Origin: Polytrichum commune | Lineage: Eukaryota; Streptophyta; Polytrichopsida; Polytrichales; Polytrichaceae | DNA: 64,000 nt | Direction: 5' to 3' | NCBI GenBank assembly: GCA_950295325.1 | Contig: OX485806.1 | Location: forward strand, 34,534,001 to 34,598,000 | Part shown: in pieces, positions 24,240-35,699 of the stretch | Numbering within the stretch: position 1 is the first letter of the stretch | How the letters are laid out: each line of letters starts with the position of its first letter | Notes under the pieces: generated by a model | What the model was told of the DNA's origin: nothing | The model's input: only the letters and a program-made list of their open reading frames with translations | Database searches by the model: none | Program-made: the position numbers and the translations under genes

Positions 24240-24960
24240 CAATTTGTTTTGTTGGGAGTCTAGGAACGTTCATAGGTGATTTGTTTGAAGAGTAAGGGGT
24301 CTTTGAACTTGGTGCATTTCGTATGGTTGAGTAGATTATAATAAACTTTGTATGGATGTCCCTTTGTGTGAGTTGGTAGTTGGCTAATCATGTGTGCTTT
24401 GTATGGGACTGAGGCAAAGAGTTTAGGGTATGAGTGTGTGAGCATACCTTTGTTTGTTGTCAGGAAAAGATTGCATGGTGGCTTTGCCGTGCCGGGTGTG
24501 GTGGATGCAAGGATGTTGGCGGAGAAAAGGTGGCAAGTTACGGGATTGAGCACTATAGTGCAGCGGTGTTGGGGTTGTTTGGATGAGTTGCTAGTTGAGT
24601 GACATTTTGTTTTGTTGGGGGTCTAAGATTATTGATATATGATTTGTTTGAAGAGTAGAAGTTGTTGAGTGTGGTGCATTAAGTGTGGATAAGTTTTTTT
24701 TGCGGTAAGCTCTATATGGATGCCTCTTTGTGGGTGTTGGCAATTGACTGGTTGTATGTGCTTTGTGTGGGAGTGAAGGGGGGGGGGGGGGGGGGAGATT
24801 AGGGTGTGGGGGTGTAAGCATACTTGTGTGTATGGTTGAGGTATTGGGCCACGTGTGGTGGATGTGGGGATGTTGGTGGCAAAGTGGTGGCGGAGATTGG
24901 GCGTCATTGTGGGTGGCCATGTCGGCTTCAATGTTACCAACACGGTTGTGGGGTTGTCTC
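24240..24960 (-). repeat. Tandem duplication inside the LINE 5' region
   Basis: The block 24240-24600 recurs at 24600-24960: both carry TTTTGTTTTGTTGGG, GATTTGTTTGAAGAGTA, TATGGATG(C/T)C, GTGTGCTTTGT or TATGTGCTTTGT, and GATGTTGG. On the sense strand it encodes similar proline-rich strings. A G18 run sits in the second unit. Confidence 0.75.
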
Positions 24961-25293
24961 TATCGATGTTGTTGCAGTTGCAACTGGGGTTAGAGCACTT
25001 GTCTAGTGCAGTTGGTGACGGATGCACATGCATGTATGGTATAGAGGGGCCTTGGGAGGGTACAGCTTGGGGCGGATCTAGAGGACAAAGGAGTAGCGAT
25101 TGTAGTGTTCGATGACATTGTTGGAGAGCAGAGATATTGGCAATAGAGATGAGGATGAGGGTGTAGTAGAGGGATCTAAACGATGCCCGATTTTTGAGGT
25201 GCTCCTGTGTGCCGGGAGGGTTTCACCATTGTATGGTTGTTGGTGCAATTGCGCTTGCTTGTTTAAACCATGTTGAGGTTTACTGCTCATCAA

Positions 25294-26079
25294 TCTAGCT
25301 GATCTTTGGTGTTAGGGTTTGGGATGTTGCTATGTTGCAATTGGAGGTCCCGGCATAGAGCCATCCTTCCCTCTTTGAAAGCGATGTGGCACCAACTTGT
25401 CAATCCTTGATTGTCTCTCTATGGCCTTACTGTGTAGCTTGGTGCAACAATCAATTTACATTCAAACATTGGTGCACCAAACCTCCTAGGTGGAGGGTTA
25501 TGCAATGGTTCATTTTTAATTTGATTTAAGATATCCACTTAAGCAATATTCAAGCTTTAAAAACTAGTAAATGCAACAATGACCGCATTCTAGCTTGCAA
25601 CTACTTTCTCATATGTTAGCTCCCAACGCATCATGGAGGAGTTTGATCAACAAAATGTTAGGAGAGATGGTCCAAAGTTTTGAATAACTAGATTAATTAT
25701 TCCCTAGTTGATAAATTTATAACAATAATTTTGGGAAAGATTTGAATTATATGATTATGTGAGTATGGATTTCTTGGTGTAGAAACAAAAAAATTGGGTC
25801 TACACCAACATTTGTATGCATATAATGTATTTTTCAACATTTATGTTGGTTGTCGATTCTTGTACTATGGAAAACTTTTATGCACACTTCCATGTAGAGG
25901 GGGAGAGGGGGTGGGGGTGGGGTTGTCATTCATTGGTTTTTTCAAACTTAGCCAACGGAGGAAAATATGCCTTTAAAAACATCCGGTCAAGATTGACATA
26001 AGTTTTATAAAGCTAGCTAGTTCTAGAATAAACAATCAAACTACAAGATGGTTCACTTGTAAAGCATGTACGTGTCATT
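25294..26079. other. No gene seen
   Basis: Mixed sequence upstream of the LINE copy with short frames only. Confidence 0.45.
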
Positions 26080-26225
26080 GCGTTGATTTCTCAATTTGAC
26101 ACCAATACTTGAGTGGTGTGTGATTAGGTGCAAGCCTAAGGACAAACAGCATGAACCAATTTTTTTTTAAGGATTGGACTATGTCTTCAAATTTTATTAG
26201 CTACTCTACAGTCAATAATCAATAC
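26080..26225 (-). repeat. Dispersed repeat DR-A, partial copy
   Basis: The reverse complement reads through AGTAGCTAATAAAATTTGAAGACATAGTCCAATC and the CACACACCAC segment, as in the other family members. Confidence 0.6.
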
Positions 26226-26566
26226 AACTAGGGAGACCTCTAGATTCATTCAAATAATCAAGACACATTAATTTATGATATCCATATCTCAATTAGGGAT
26301 TTTACATTAGCATCCATCACATCATGTCACACTGGGAAAGTGACGTGACGTTGGACTCAAAACCATAATGTTTGGCACAGAGGGTTAAGTTCGACAATTT
26401 ACCCAGGGTGAATTGACATAGTCAACTCCATAATCAATAATCCAGTTGATTGCTACTTAGTAGTTGACAGGGTGGCCTACTAAAAGAAAAGAAAAATCCA
26501 AAATTAAGGACCTTTAGATCTTATTGAATGCAAGATCTAACGGTCCAATTTTTCATTTTTTGATTG

Positions 26567-26568
<2 letters not shown>

Positions 26569-26602
<34 letters not shown>
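26569..26602. repeat. (AC)n microsatellite
   Basis: About 17 AC units in an uninterrupted run. Confidence 0.95.
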
Positions 26603-26604
<2 letters not shown>

Positions 26605-26921
26605 ATGTATGTATGTATTTTAACTTTCTTTAGTAATAATTGAACGCTTGAGTAACGTAACTTTGTATAGTTACATGCACTAATTGGGATAATCAATGTA
26701 GTTACATGTTCGGGCCACACAATGTACATTCATATGAGGAACCAACACACATGCAATCCCAATAACCATAACTAAATGAGGCGTCAATTATATTTTGTGG
26801 ATGTTTGATCCTAGATTTGGTGATACAACACAAATTTCAAGATGCAAATATGGTCAATAGAAGATGAAGAACAAGTAAACCTAATCGAATAGCACCCACA
26901 TACAATAACATACACTAAATC

Positions 26922-27290
26922 TGATATTTAGTGTCACCAATTCCAATTGTCTTGCTCAACACTAATTGTAAACCGTGGTATAATGTCACCAACACTAAAT
27001 GTTAACCCAACATTAATTGTCATTCCTTGTAAATTCTTTGAGGGGATTCTAGATTCACAGTGTTGCGATTCCCATGACTTACCGAGTGATGCATTCATCC
27101 AAACTTCAATCATCCATGACACCATTTCATGGCAAGTTGTTAACACGAGAACTTGGTAGGGTTTTTGGCCGATGGATGAACTCATCCACCATCCACGACA
27201 ACATTCGTTCATTCACGTATTCATAAGAAATGTCATCCGAAAAGCTAGCATAGTGGCATAAAATACCATGTGACACTACATATCATATGA
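26922..27290 (+). mobile_element. Small inverted-repeat element, family T2, copy 2
   Basis: It begins ACACTAAATCTGATATTTAG and shares the interior of 4016-4360 in the opposite orientation (TTGTCTTGCTCAACACTAA, CCTTGTAAATTCTTT). The right end is degraded. Confidence 0.6.
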
Positions 27291-27975
27291 ATAAGTGAAG
27301 TTAGCCGGACGTTTGTGGACGATGAAATTGACCACCAACCGTTACTTCTTACAATCACGGCCACCACATTTTGTCAGGCCCCATAAGTAGGTAGATAACA
27401 TGCGGCTTTCCACATGGTGGGCGGTTGTGGCATTGAAAGAAAACCAAAAGCTGAAGCCATTTCCCGGCCTTTGCCAGGGACCTAAACCCCTACGGGTGTA
27501 ATTTATGGGTTAGAGGTGGGGCCCACACAAATACGGGCCCACCACCCCCGTCTTGGGATGTTGGATGTTGATGAGGCTTGGGTTGCAGTTCTTTGGCTTG
27601 GTTTCTCAAGTTGTGGACTCATATCATGCGCCTCTCGACCTTCGGCCATAGTGTGAAGCAACCCTAAATGGCATATCTTTGACAATCTCTTGTAGGAAAC
27701 CCTCATCTACCTTGGTATCTCCATGGAGGTCACTTTTAAATCCTCTCATTCTGTGGGTTCAAACTAATGGATTTTTGAGCAATCCTAGTTTGTGATAAGA
27801 CGAACTTGCGACCCAACTTGAGAGCAACAACTTCCAATTGAAGGACAAATCCACGAAATCTTTATAAGACATTGGCATGTGCACTCACATTGGTTACGGA
27901 GGTTCATTGGATAAAGTAAAGTCGAGCACTGAAAGGAGGATTGTGAGTCCATAAGGTGCTTGATGGACGACCAAC
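27291..27975. other. No gene seen
   Basis: A short minus-strand frame at 27503-27706 resembles nothing I know. No repeats are evident. Confidence 0.45.
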
Positions 27976-27978
27976 TTA

Positions 27979-28260
27979 GGGTGGGTTTACACTACGGTCC
28001 AAGACCAAAGGAACTCCATAATCAAGCGATCCTATTGATCAAGAGTAAAAGTTTGGATCTAGAGGGTTCACACTAGGATATGGGTTCAAGGCCCTAATTT
28101 GGCCTCATCCACGCACCCAATTTCAACAGTCCTTACTCAAGAAAACACTCCTAATTTGAGAAACCACTCTTCAAGCCTAGATCCGATCTTGAGTTTCAGA
28201 ACTTTAAGGTTCATGAAGTGGCATTCCCGCACCCAAATCCTAATGTAAGCTAAACACGCC
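27979..28260. mobile_element. Possible Tourist-like MITE
   Basis: The left end GGGTGGGTTTACACTACGG follows TTA, and the right end TAATGTAAGCTAAACACGCC precedes TTA, so a TTA duplication brackets 282 bp. The inverted repeat is imperfect. The terminus resembles those of families T1 and T3. Confidence 0.4.
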
Positions 28261-28299
28261 TTAGAGCATTGTTTTTGTTTAGGGTTGGAACGAGATCTT

Positions 28300-28511
28300 T
28301 CTACATCAAAGATAGCACAAATGATGAACACGGCATGGTTGAGTGCCCCGTGTGCGTTCTCCACCATGTAATCGAAGATCTCGTGTGCTTTCTCAACCTT
28401 CTCCCGGGCCTTCGACATTGAGCCACCACAACACGCCCTCCCCAATCCTGCAATTGTTGCAACATATTGAATGATAACTTGTATTTCAAGTGAAACTTGA
28501 CATGTTTTCAA
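28300..28511 (-). other. Unrecognised open frame, GC-richer than surroundings
   Basis: Part of a 124-codon minus frame gives SMSKAREKVEKAHEIFDYM followed by VENAHGALNH, a believable helical protein string, preceded by a splice-acceptor-like TTGCAG. A second frame is also open. It could be an exon or captured gene fragment. I know no family for it. Confidence 0.2.
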
Positions 28512-29289
28512 AATCTTGGCTTTTTGTTTAACTTAGTTTTATAAGTGGACCAAATGATATGCTTTGAGTGTATCGATATTTCATGAAAGATATGTGACTT
28601 AGTGATGATTGATTAATTCATTATGATATTGAAATATGATAAGATTTATGATTTAGTGATTTTTATGTTCATCAATTGGGAAATGATGTGAAACTAATAA
28701 AAAAGAATTGGTTTCCATATCATCATGATCATATTTGCATATGTGATTTTAGCCAAGGATTCCACTATGTAATTGAGCATGTTGTAATTATGGAGTGGAC
28801 CTTGGTCTACATTTACTCAAGTTAAGGTTAGCCTTGTCTAATTTCTAAGCACTCTACTATTGCAAAACTTTGACCATGATAAAAAAGGACGAGCTTGAAA
28901 ACCCTAAAGACAACAACCAAAAACAACAACGGACTAAAGGTCTATGACGCCATGCCATGAGCAAGGACACCACACCTAGTTCTAATGGTTGAAGGTGCAA
29001 ACCCAAATCCCCCCCCCCAAAAAGCTTAAAAATAATTTGGTTTCAATCAAGCTTCTAGGACCCCCACCTCTTGGAATACAAGACAACATAATCACCGGAA
29101 CGTGACCCATGACAGCATGGGATTTCAGTTCAAATCAAAGATGTATTATGAAGTAAAAATTAGAGACCTTATTTGGACTTTGGAGTTGACATGGGAGCAA
29201 AATTTCGACCTGTTTTTTTGGCCTTTGTAGTCACCATACACAAGACAATGCTCAAGAAGTTCGTTGCGGGCAATCATTTGCTCAAAATT
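28512..29289. other. No gene seen
   Basis: AT-rich; one C10 run at 29009-29018. Confidence 0.5.
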
Positions 29290-29645
29290 TTGTTTTTCAT
29301 CTTCTCAAACTTCTACACATTACATTTACACAAATGGAACTTGAGTTGCATCGTAAACTCCATACTAAAGCATGAAAAAAAACCGAATTGAAAATCGGAC
29401 CTCTCCTGATTTAGATATGGTTATCAGAAGTGCATGTTTGTTGATGCCTTGACTGAATACATAGGTTCTCTCAATTGTGTTCACTATTGAATGTAGAGTA
29501 GCTGATAAAATTTGAGGGCATAGTCTAACATCTTTTGAACATGCTTCTTAATGGTGTTTGTTCTTTGATCTTGAGCGAACCACACACCAATCAAAGGTAG
29601 GGATCTGATTGGGAAAAATAACTGAATAACATCTGCATCCCTTAG
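29290..29645 (+). repeat. Dispersed repeat DR-A, copy
   Basis: It carries CCTGATTTAG.TATGGTTATCAGAAGTGCATG, then CTCAATTGTGTTCACTATTGA, GTAGAGTAGCTG, and TGAACATGCTTCTTAATGGTGTTTG in the family order (strings here are broken by small differences between copies). Confidence 0.75.
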
Positions 29646-29799
29646 ATGGTTCTAAATTGTTGATTTGAGTGATGAGTGTGTCTAATGTAGAGGAAGTTAA
29701 TGTGGATACCTCCAGGTTTGTGGAATCATCTAGCAGATGGGATTTGAGCATTAGAAGCTTGAGCAAGTTAGCAATTGCAAATCAAAACCAAATAATATG

Positions 29800-30330
29800 A
29801 AATTGCTAAAATTGGAGTTGAGGAAGGTGTTGATCTAGGCTCCGGAATCAAAGATTCTTTGTTTTCTGATTTATCATTCAATGTTTTGTAAGTGGACAAC
29901 ATCATTAGTAACTTCTACATGGGTCATTTGCCAATAAAAACCAAGTTCAATGCCAATATTAGTTGTGTCATGTCGCTAAAGTGGTCACATGTAATATAAA
30001 GTGTTGCCAAATTGGATTTTCATTATAGAATACCCACAATGCAAAGTTGGTTGGCACCTCACAACCACATGCCGCTTCCTAATCTGTCCACCTTGTCACA
30101 AAAATCAAGCATGTCTTAGGTCGGTGGATAGCACTCCTTATGATGGGGGATGATGGGTGTAGTTTGACTTTAGCAAGGTGACTAACCCAAATATCACCAA
30201 GGTGCTGGCTAAATCATCATGTATTGCTCACCCACCAAATTTGAGCGACTGCACTACCCATTAAGAGCCAAAAATAGGTGTGTGATTAAGAATGCTAACA
30301 CAATTAGCCTCATCTACCTTACTATTGCTA
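29800..30330 (-). repeat. Dispersed repeat DR-E, copy B
   Basis: The inverted partner of 11830-12460. It begins GAGTTGAGGAAGGTGTTGAT and ends near GCCTCATCTACCTTA. Confidence 0.7.
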
Positions 30331-32346
30331 GATCAGTAAAGTTCAAGATTGAAAAGGAACTTCAGCGCACCAAAGTATGCCTTGTTTGAATTTCGTATGC
30401 GGAAGTTAGAGGGGTTCAAAGATATATTGGTGGATGATCCAAAACTTTGATGTTAAGGTAGTAGACGTATTCAAATGATTCAATATGCATTTATTCTGCA
30501 AGATTTGAAGGTGTTGGCTTTAACATGCTCTACTATAACCTCTAAATGCCTACCCATTAGCCACCCCAAAATGATCTTGAAGGTCCCTCTATAAATTTCA
30601 AAACTTTGACAATTATTATAGCCACATCATATTTTTTATGTACCCAATCCAATCATATAGATAATTAGGCATAAAGTTGAGAAGTACCCAAAAAACATTT
30701 CAACCGTTCCACTATCTCTACCTAAGAAATTTCAACATTTTATGTAATGTGGTGTCAAAAATAGGGATTATCTTTCACCTTGATTTCTTATCCAGGTACC
30801 ATACTTTCTATGGGCGTATTGTGTTTAATTATCCACCATCAGAAGGTACTTGAAACTACTACTTAACACCACATTTTGAATTGTTGAAGGTCCTTGCTAT
30901 GGAAACTGGACATTGTCAGATCAAATCCCAATCTTTTGATAGAGGTACTTGTGAATGTCAAAATTCAAATCCAATAATGGGTGTGGCATAAAGAATATTA
31001 AACAAATAATTTTTTTTTTGTAGACAAATTCCAAATTAGGGTGGGATTCGACCCCTAACAATTAACACCTTCAACCTCTTAAACCAACTATTTGGAGGGA
31101 CAAATGCACTAGTAATCCCAACCGGTGACACTTTGGAATACTTCATAGGGTGACCATATTATTCAAATCCCCAAAAACAACTTCCCACATATTTCAAATC
31201 TAAAATCCCACAACATAGTAGCAAATCAAGGCATTTGGATAAAATTAGCTTACCTATAGCTTTGGAAAACACTCTCTATTTGCTTGACTATAGCCTCCTG
31301 GACATTTTGGGGTTAAATATCTATGACGACACAAGGGATAAAACATTATGTTGTATTACGTGTTATACATGAAATGGAAAGTTTTGTCAAGGTCATCCTT
31401 CCTGCTTGTTGTCTCTATGGTATTTAAATTCATCATTTTGTCAATGTTAATGGTTTATAGTAGGAGAGAACCTAAAAATTGGACATTAGACACATGAAAA
31501 CTTCATCCCTTTGGAATGGAGATGCTCTCAACAAGCACATTGAACATCAAATCCTATGAAATAGCTTCATATATCCTTCACGAAGTTAAGAGGATACTCG
31601 TGTATGCAATTTCATGACCAAGTGTTTGAAAAGTGATAGATGACCTTCAATAGGTAGGAAAAAGCAAATTGATCTTTTAATGCTTAAACATCCGAGGGAC
31701 ATTGGGACTAATTTGGGCAAAATATGAGCTTGTAGACAATGAGGGGTTAAAGTCACCATAAATGAGCTAAATACACTTTAGTTAATTGTAAAGTACAGGG
31801 ATGAACTAGGGTCCAAATCCTCTAGTGGTCTCTCATTTGAGTGTAATTGGAAAGTCTAAGAGGATTCCTTGAGTTGTAGGTTTCGACATGTTAAATCTTT
31901 ATACAACCAAAGAATCTCCTTGTTTTCTTGTCACTTGTGTGCACTTAATCATCTCAACACTACTTGCTCCTCTCACCAATAATGTACCCCCTCAAATAGA
32001 ATCAAAGTTTTTTAGCCTTGGAATAAAAAGCAAAAAGACTTTGCTCCCGTGTTTTTTTTAGGTCATTGACACAAGTATTGGAAGTGGCAAATATGGAAGA
32101 CTTTTAAAAAAAGGAAAAAGGTTCTGCTCCCCACTTTTGACAACCTTACAATTGACTTTATACATCCGATTTAGTGTGCCAACATTGACCTATGTAAGTG
32201 GCCTTGCAATCAACGCGTGGCAACTGGAGAAGGTGACATATTGAAGACATTTGTTGTTGCATTCCAATTCCCTAACATTATTTAGCTGAATGCTTTGTGT
32301 TCCATCCTATATTCAACCTCTAACATGGGCCTCCACTATCTTACCT
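30331..32346. other. No gene seen in 2 kb
   Basis: AT-rich sequence, no frame of note, no repeat structure that I recognise. Confidence 0.5.
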
Positions 32347-32744
32347 TCATGGGAAGAAACTTAGAAAACACAAAAAAACTAACACCAATGCAAAAAAACA
32401 AATAGTGCCAGTATGAATAGTAAGAATATCATGAACAATGTCGGTAGTTTCAATGATAGCACTACTATGCACAATATTCTGAGTGAACAACACCGGATTG
32501 AGATGATGCCGGGAGTATAACTCCACCCAAACTTCCGACTGCCAGCTCGAACGTACGAACAGTACACGAAGATTCTTATTATGTTCAGGCGCCCCACCAA
32601 CCAGATACATATATATATACAATTGACATATCCCAGAGTCATGGACTCGATCCACATGGCTGAACAACGCTACGTCACGGAGATCACTCTAACCAACACG
32701 GGTCATCAACCCTAACGCTACACTAAAAACCGGGGGGGGGGGGG

Positions 32745-32942
32745 GTGGTGATAATGGTCGCGCTTTCGTCGACGAGCAATAATGCCGCCGCTCCGCCAAA
32801 AGCTCCCCAAAAGTTCGATCCGCTAGAGAGGCGAGTCGACAAGGATCGCATGCAAATTAAAGGCCGGACGGTTTTTGATGCGAGATGCTCGAGATTCGGA
32901 GGCATAGATTCATCGCAAAAGACAAGGTGCGACCACCCCTAG
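32745..32942 (+). other. Unrecognised 65-codon frame in a GC-rich island
   Basis: From ATG at 32745 it reads an alanine/proline start (NNAAAPPKAPQKF) and a basic middle (DPLERRVDKDRMQIKGR). Base composition is richer in G and C, with several CpG and TCGA words, than the flanks, and a GT donor-like AAG|GTGCGA lies near its end. It might be the first exon of a host gene, but no following exon was found. Confidence 0.2.
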
Positions 32943-33284
32943 AACACACCTAGAACACACGAGCTACACTAAGTTAAAGGGCATGATGATGCATCGAGCC
33001 CCAATTTTGAGGGTTTTTTTGCCCGAGAATTATTGGCATCTAAATACGGGACCATCGTTCGAGAATAGCTCATTGGAGAACCTAGTGGTAGTATAGCTGC
33101 TTATACACAGGCCCTGATTGTCGTTCGAGACAACCCCCCACAAAAAGTGGGCCTCCATTATACTTCGATCTTCTCGGGACCTGAACCTACCCCGACTGTT
33201 TCCATACAAAACCGTTTTTGTGAGTGGAGTTTTTTCTTTGTGTGTCATGGGTGACGTGAATGTCAATCACTCGGGGGACAAAAG

Positions 33285-33690
33285 GTATGTGGGTGTTATT
33301 TGGCTCGTTGTTTATGTTCTCTCCAATTTCTACCAATTCTATATTACACTACACTACACAACACACCTTCGTTACCTTCGTGGTGCATTAGCATATCTAT
33401 GATGAAACATCTGCAAAAACCGGATCGAAAATTGGACCTACCCAGATTTGGTTATGGTGGTCGGAAGTGCATGTTTGGCGGAGTCTGAGACTGGATGATA
33501 GGTCCTCCCGATTGTGTTCACTATTGAGTGTAGAGTTGTTGTTAATATTTGAAGGCGTGGTCCATTCTCTTTTGAACATGTGTCTTTATGATGCTTGCTC
33601 TTTGATCCTTACCAAACCACATACCAAGCAAATCTAGGGGTCCAATGAAGAAAACGAGCCACTTAAGACCCATCTACCTAGCTGATGAAA
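33285..33690 (+). repeat. Dispersed repeat DR-A, full-looking copy
   Basis: It runs from GGTATGTGGGTGTTATTTGG to GACCCATCTACCTA, the limits shared with 36490-36870. Confidence 0.8.
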
Positions 33691-33711
33691 ACACAACAAC
33701 ATGGCCATAAC

Positions 33712-34075
33712 ATTAAGGTACGTGGGTGTTCTTTGGTTAACTCTTCATGTTTTTGAACTTTGTCTGATCACATCTTTCCAATGAACTTTGTGTTGCATTA
33801 GTGAATCTACGATGAAACATATAAACCGATTCTTAAAAAGGGCTTGAAGTTCAAACTCTTCTTGATGCAGCGATGATTACCAAAAGTCTTGGTTTTTTAA
33901 ACAAACACCTAGATCCTCCCAATTACGTTGGATTATTGAACCTAGAATGATTGGTAAGATCTTAAGCACGTAGTCCAATCTCTTATGAACACATGTCCTA
34001 TTATGTCATGTTACCATATCTAACCTAACCACACACACCACTCAAATATAAGTGTCAAATTAAGATAAACCAAAT
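33712..34075 (+). repeat. Dispersed repeat DR-A, diverged copy
   Basis: It opens GGTACGTGGGTGTTCTTTGG and closes near CACACACCACTCAAATATAAG, in tandem behind the previous copy. Confidence 0.75.
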
Positions 34076-34079
34076 AAGA

Positions 34080-35300
34080 TAAGTGTACCTTATTCAGCGT
34101 GAGGATTGAACTCTCTCTCTCTCTCTCACAACAAATACAGTTAAGAGCTACCAAATTCGGTGCATCCCGAAAGTGTTCATGGAAATTTGTCCCATTTATT
34201 CTTTGGCCCTCACGCTCAATGATAAATTGTTCCAACAATCCCTTAAGAATGGAGTTATGATCGAGGTCACATGAATGCCAATCACTCACAGACAAAATTG
34301 ACAAAACGCGAGAACGTGGTTGTAGCATTATTCGATGTGAGGGTTGAGTTGTCTCTCTCTAAAATTAAAAAATTAAAAAAAAAAACTCGATCAGGAGCTA
34401 GCAAAGCTAGTATCAGATCCTCATCCGAATTTGGTGCATCTCGAGAATATTTCATGGGATTTTTTCCCCACTTATTCCCTGGCCTCGCATAATTTAAACC
34501 CTCACGTTGAAGATTAAGGGCCACTTCACACACGAGACTGAGAGCCCATGACCATTACTCTTCAAGCACTCTCATTGGTGGAGAAGGCGGAGCCGGTCCA
34601 AGTTCGCTTCCCACTACGCTTGAGGGAGGAAAGGAGTTATGTGAATGCAAGATGGATGTAAAGTCTACATGGATTCCTACATGGCATCAAATGGATCATG
34701 TTACATGGTCACTTGGATTATTTTTAAAAACCACCTCTTGGAGGTAGGTTTAACACAAAATCGGGAGACCATGGCACTCTGAACGTTCACAACCGCTGGT
34801 TTATTCTATTTTTATCATGTGTGAGGACCTGCATGAATAGAATTTCATTGAAATAGCATTTGGTTGAGGGCCTGGTCACATGTGACTTCACACTACACTT
34901 GAGAGTCTGTGACCAGACTATATGATTTTGAAGGTGTCTTGGGACAGCCTTGGGACACTTTCTTTTGGGCTCTCACAATTTCATGGTCACGGCTCTTGGA
35001 TCGTGTGTGAAGTGGCCCTAAGACACCGTTCCAACAATCCCCAAAGACTAGAAGTGTGGCCATGATGATGTGAATGTCAATTACTCGGACCATTACGAGA
35101 ACATGGTGCCGTAACATTATCCATTGCAACAAACAAATCCTCTCTTCTTTTCATTTTTCCTCCAAACTCTACCATATTCAACATACTAGAGCTACCATAT
35201 TCAACATGAATTTGGTGCATTCTAAAACATGTTCAAGTAATTATGCCCCACTTATTCTCTAGCCCCACATAACTCAACCCTCATGTTGAATAATGTTATG
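34080..35300 (+). repeat. Three-unit degenerate tandem repeat, middle unit split by a MITE
   Basis: Units of about 200-240 bp share GAGCTACCA or GAGCTAGCA, AATTTGGTGCAT(C/T)(C/T), CCCACTTATTC, CCTCACG(C/T)T or CCTCATGTTGA, and GTGAATGCCAATCACTC or GTGAATGTCAATTACTC: 34080-34275, 34276-35070 and 35071-35300. The Tourist-like element lies within the second. Confidence 0.7.
34518..35018. mobile_element. Tourist/Harbinger-like MITE, family T1, copy 2
   Basis: This 501-bp element has ends GGGCCACTTCACACACGA and TCGTGTGTGAAGTGGCCC, a nearly perfect inverted repeat, flanked by TAA at 34515-34517 and 35019-35021. It is collinear with 2408-2907 over its whole length and in the same orientation. Confidence 0.93.
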
Positions 35301-35568
35301 GCCACGAGTTCCATCAAATCAAAAGGTTTAGAAACGATTGATGTCAGAGGAAAGCTAACCTTGATGACGGCATCTTTACTGGAACCATTGGGACCGCTGA
35401 TAACAATCACCAAAGGGCTTGCTTGTCAAACAATCAGACAATGTATTGTTCAGAGCGTCTCCAACAATCACTATAGAATTTGCTCTCAACAATGAGTTGT
35501 CTAGGGTTTTCCAAAAATCAAGGTGCATATGTCCCCAAATGTTTTCCAAGCCTTGATTGTCACTTTAT

Positions 35569-35571
<3 letters not shown>

Positions 35572-35645
<74 letters not shown>
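35572..35645. repeat. Palindromic (GA)n-(CT)n microsatellite
   Basis: About 22 GA units, a short ATGG spacer, then about 13 CT units, so a long hairpin can form. Confidence 0.95.
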
Positions 35646-35649
<4 letters not shown>

Positions 35650-35699
35650 AATGTTGTATGCACATCTCGCAAATAAAAACCCTAAATGACATAATTCTT

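Larger units (their letters stand above)
18650..25293 (-). mobile_element. Decayed long LINE copy, minus strand, interrupted by a DNA element
   Basis: Read right to left: 25.29-23.2 kb is proline/threonine/asparagine-rich and probably the upstream ORF region, with an internal tandem duplication. From 23.1 to 22.64 kb is an APE-type endonuclease, with LNTTLHDIQ and KGSLITVIHK...LTPYIQLIVINN recognisable. It is broken by the element at 21556-22638 and resumes to about 21.27 kb (LLYDDHYKTPF, the SDHxP region). RNase H follows at 19.37-19.1 kb (KVRAH...GNDEAD), then the CCHC block, TNRHNKVAHMLA and FLCTCYP near 18.7 kb. I could not place the reverse transcriptase YxDD box; that segment may be partly deleted. 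It has many stops. Confidence 0.75.

Noticed and set aside
24629-25033. 134-codon proline/histidine/threonine-rich minus frame
   Set aside because: It lies in the LINE 5' region inside a tandem duplication; it is part of the decayed element, not a separate gene.
32347-32667. 106-codon minus-strand frame with a hydrophobic C-terminus
   Set aside because: No family resemblance, and an overlapping second frame is equally open, so it is treated as chance.
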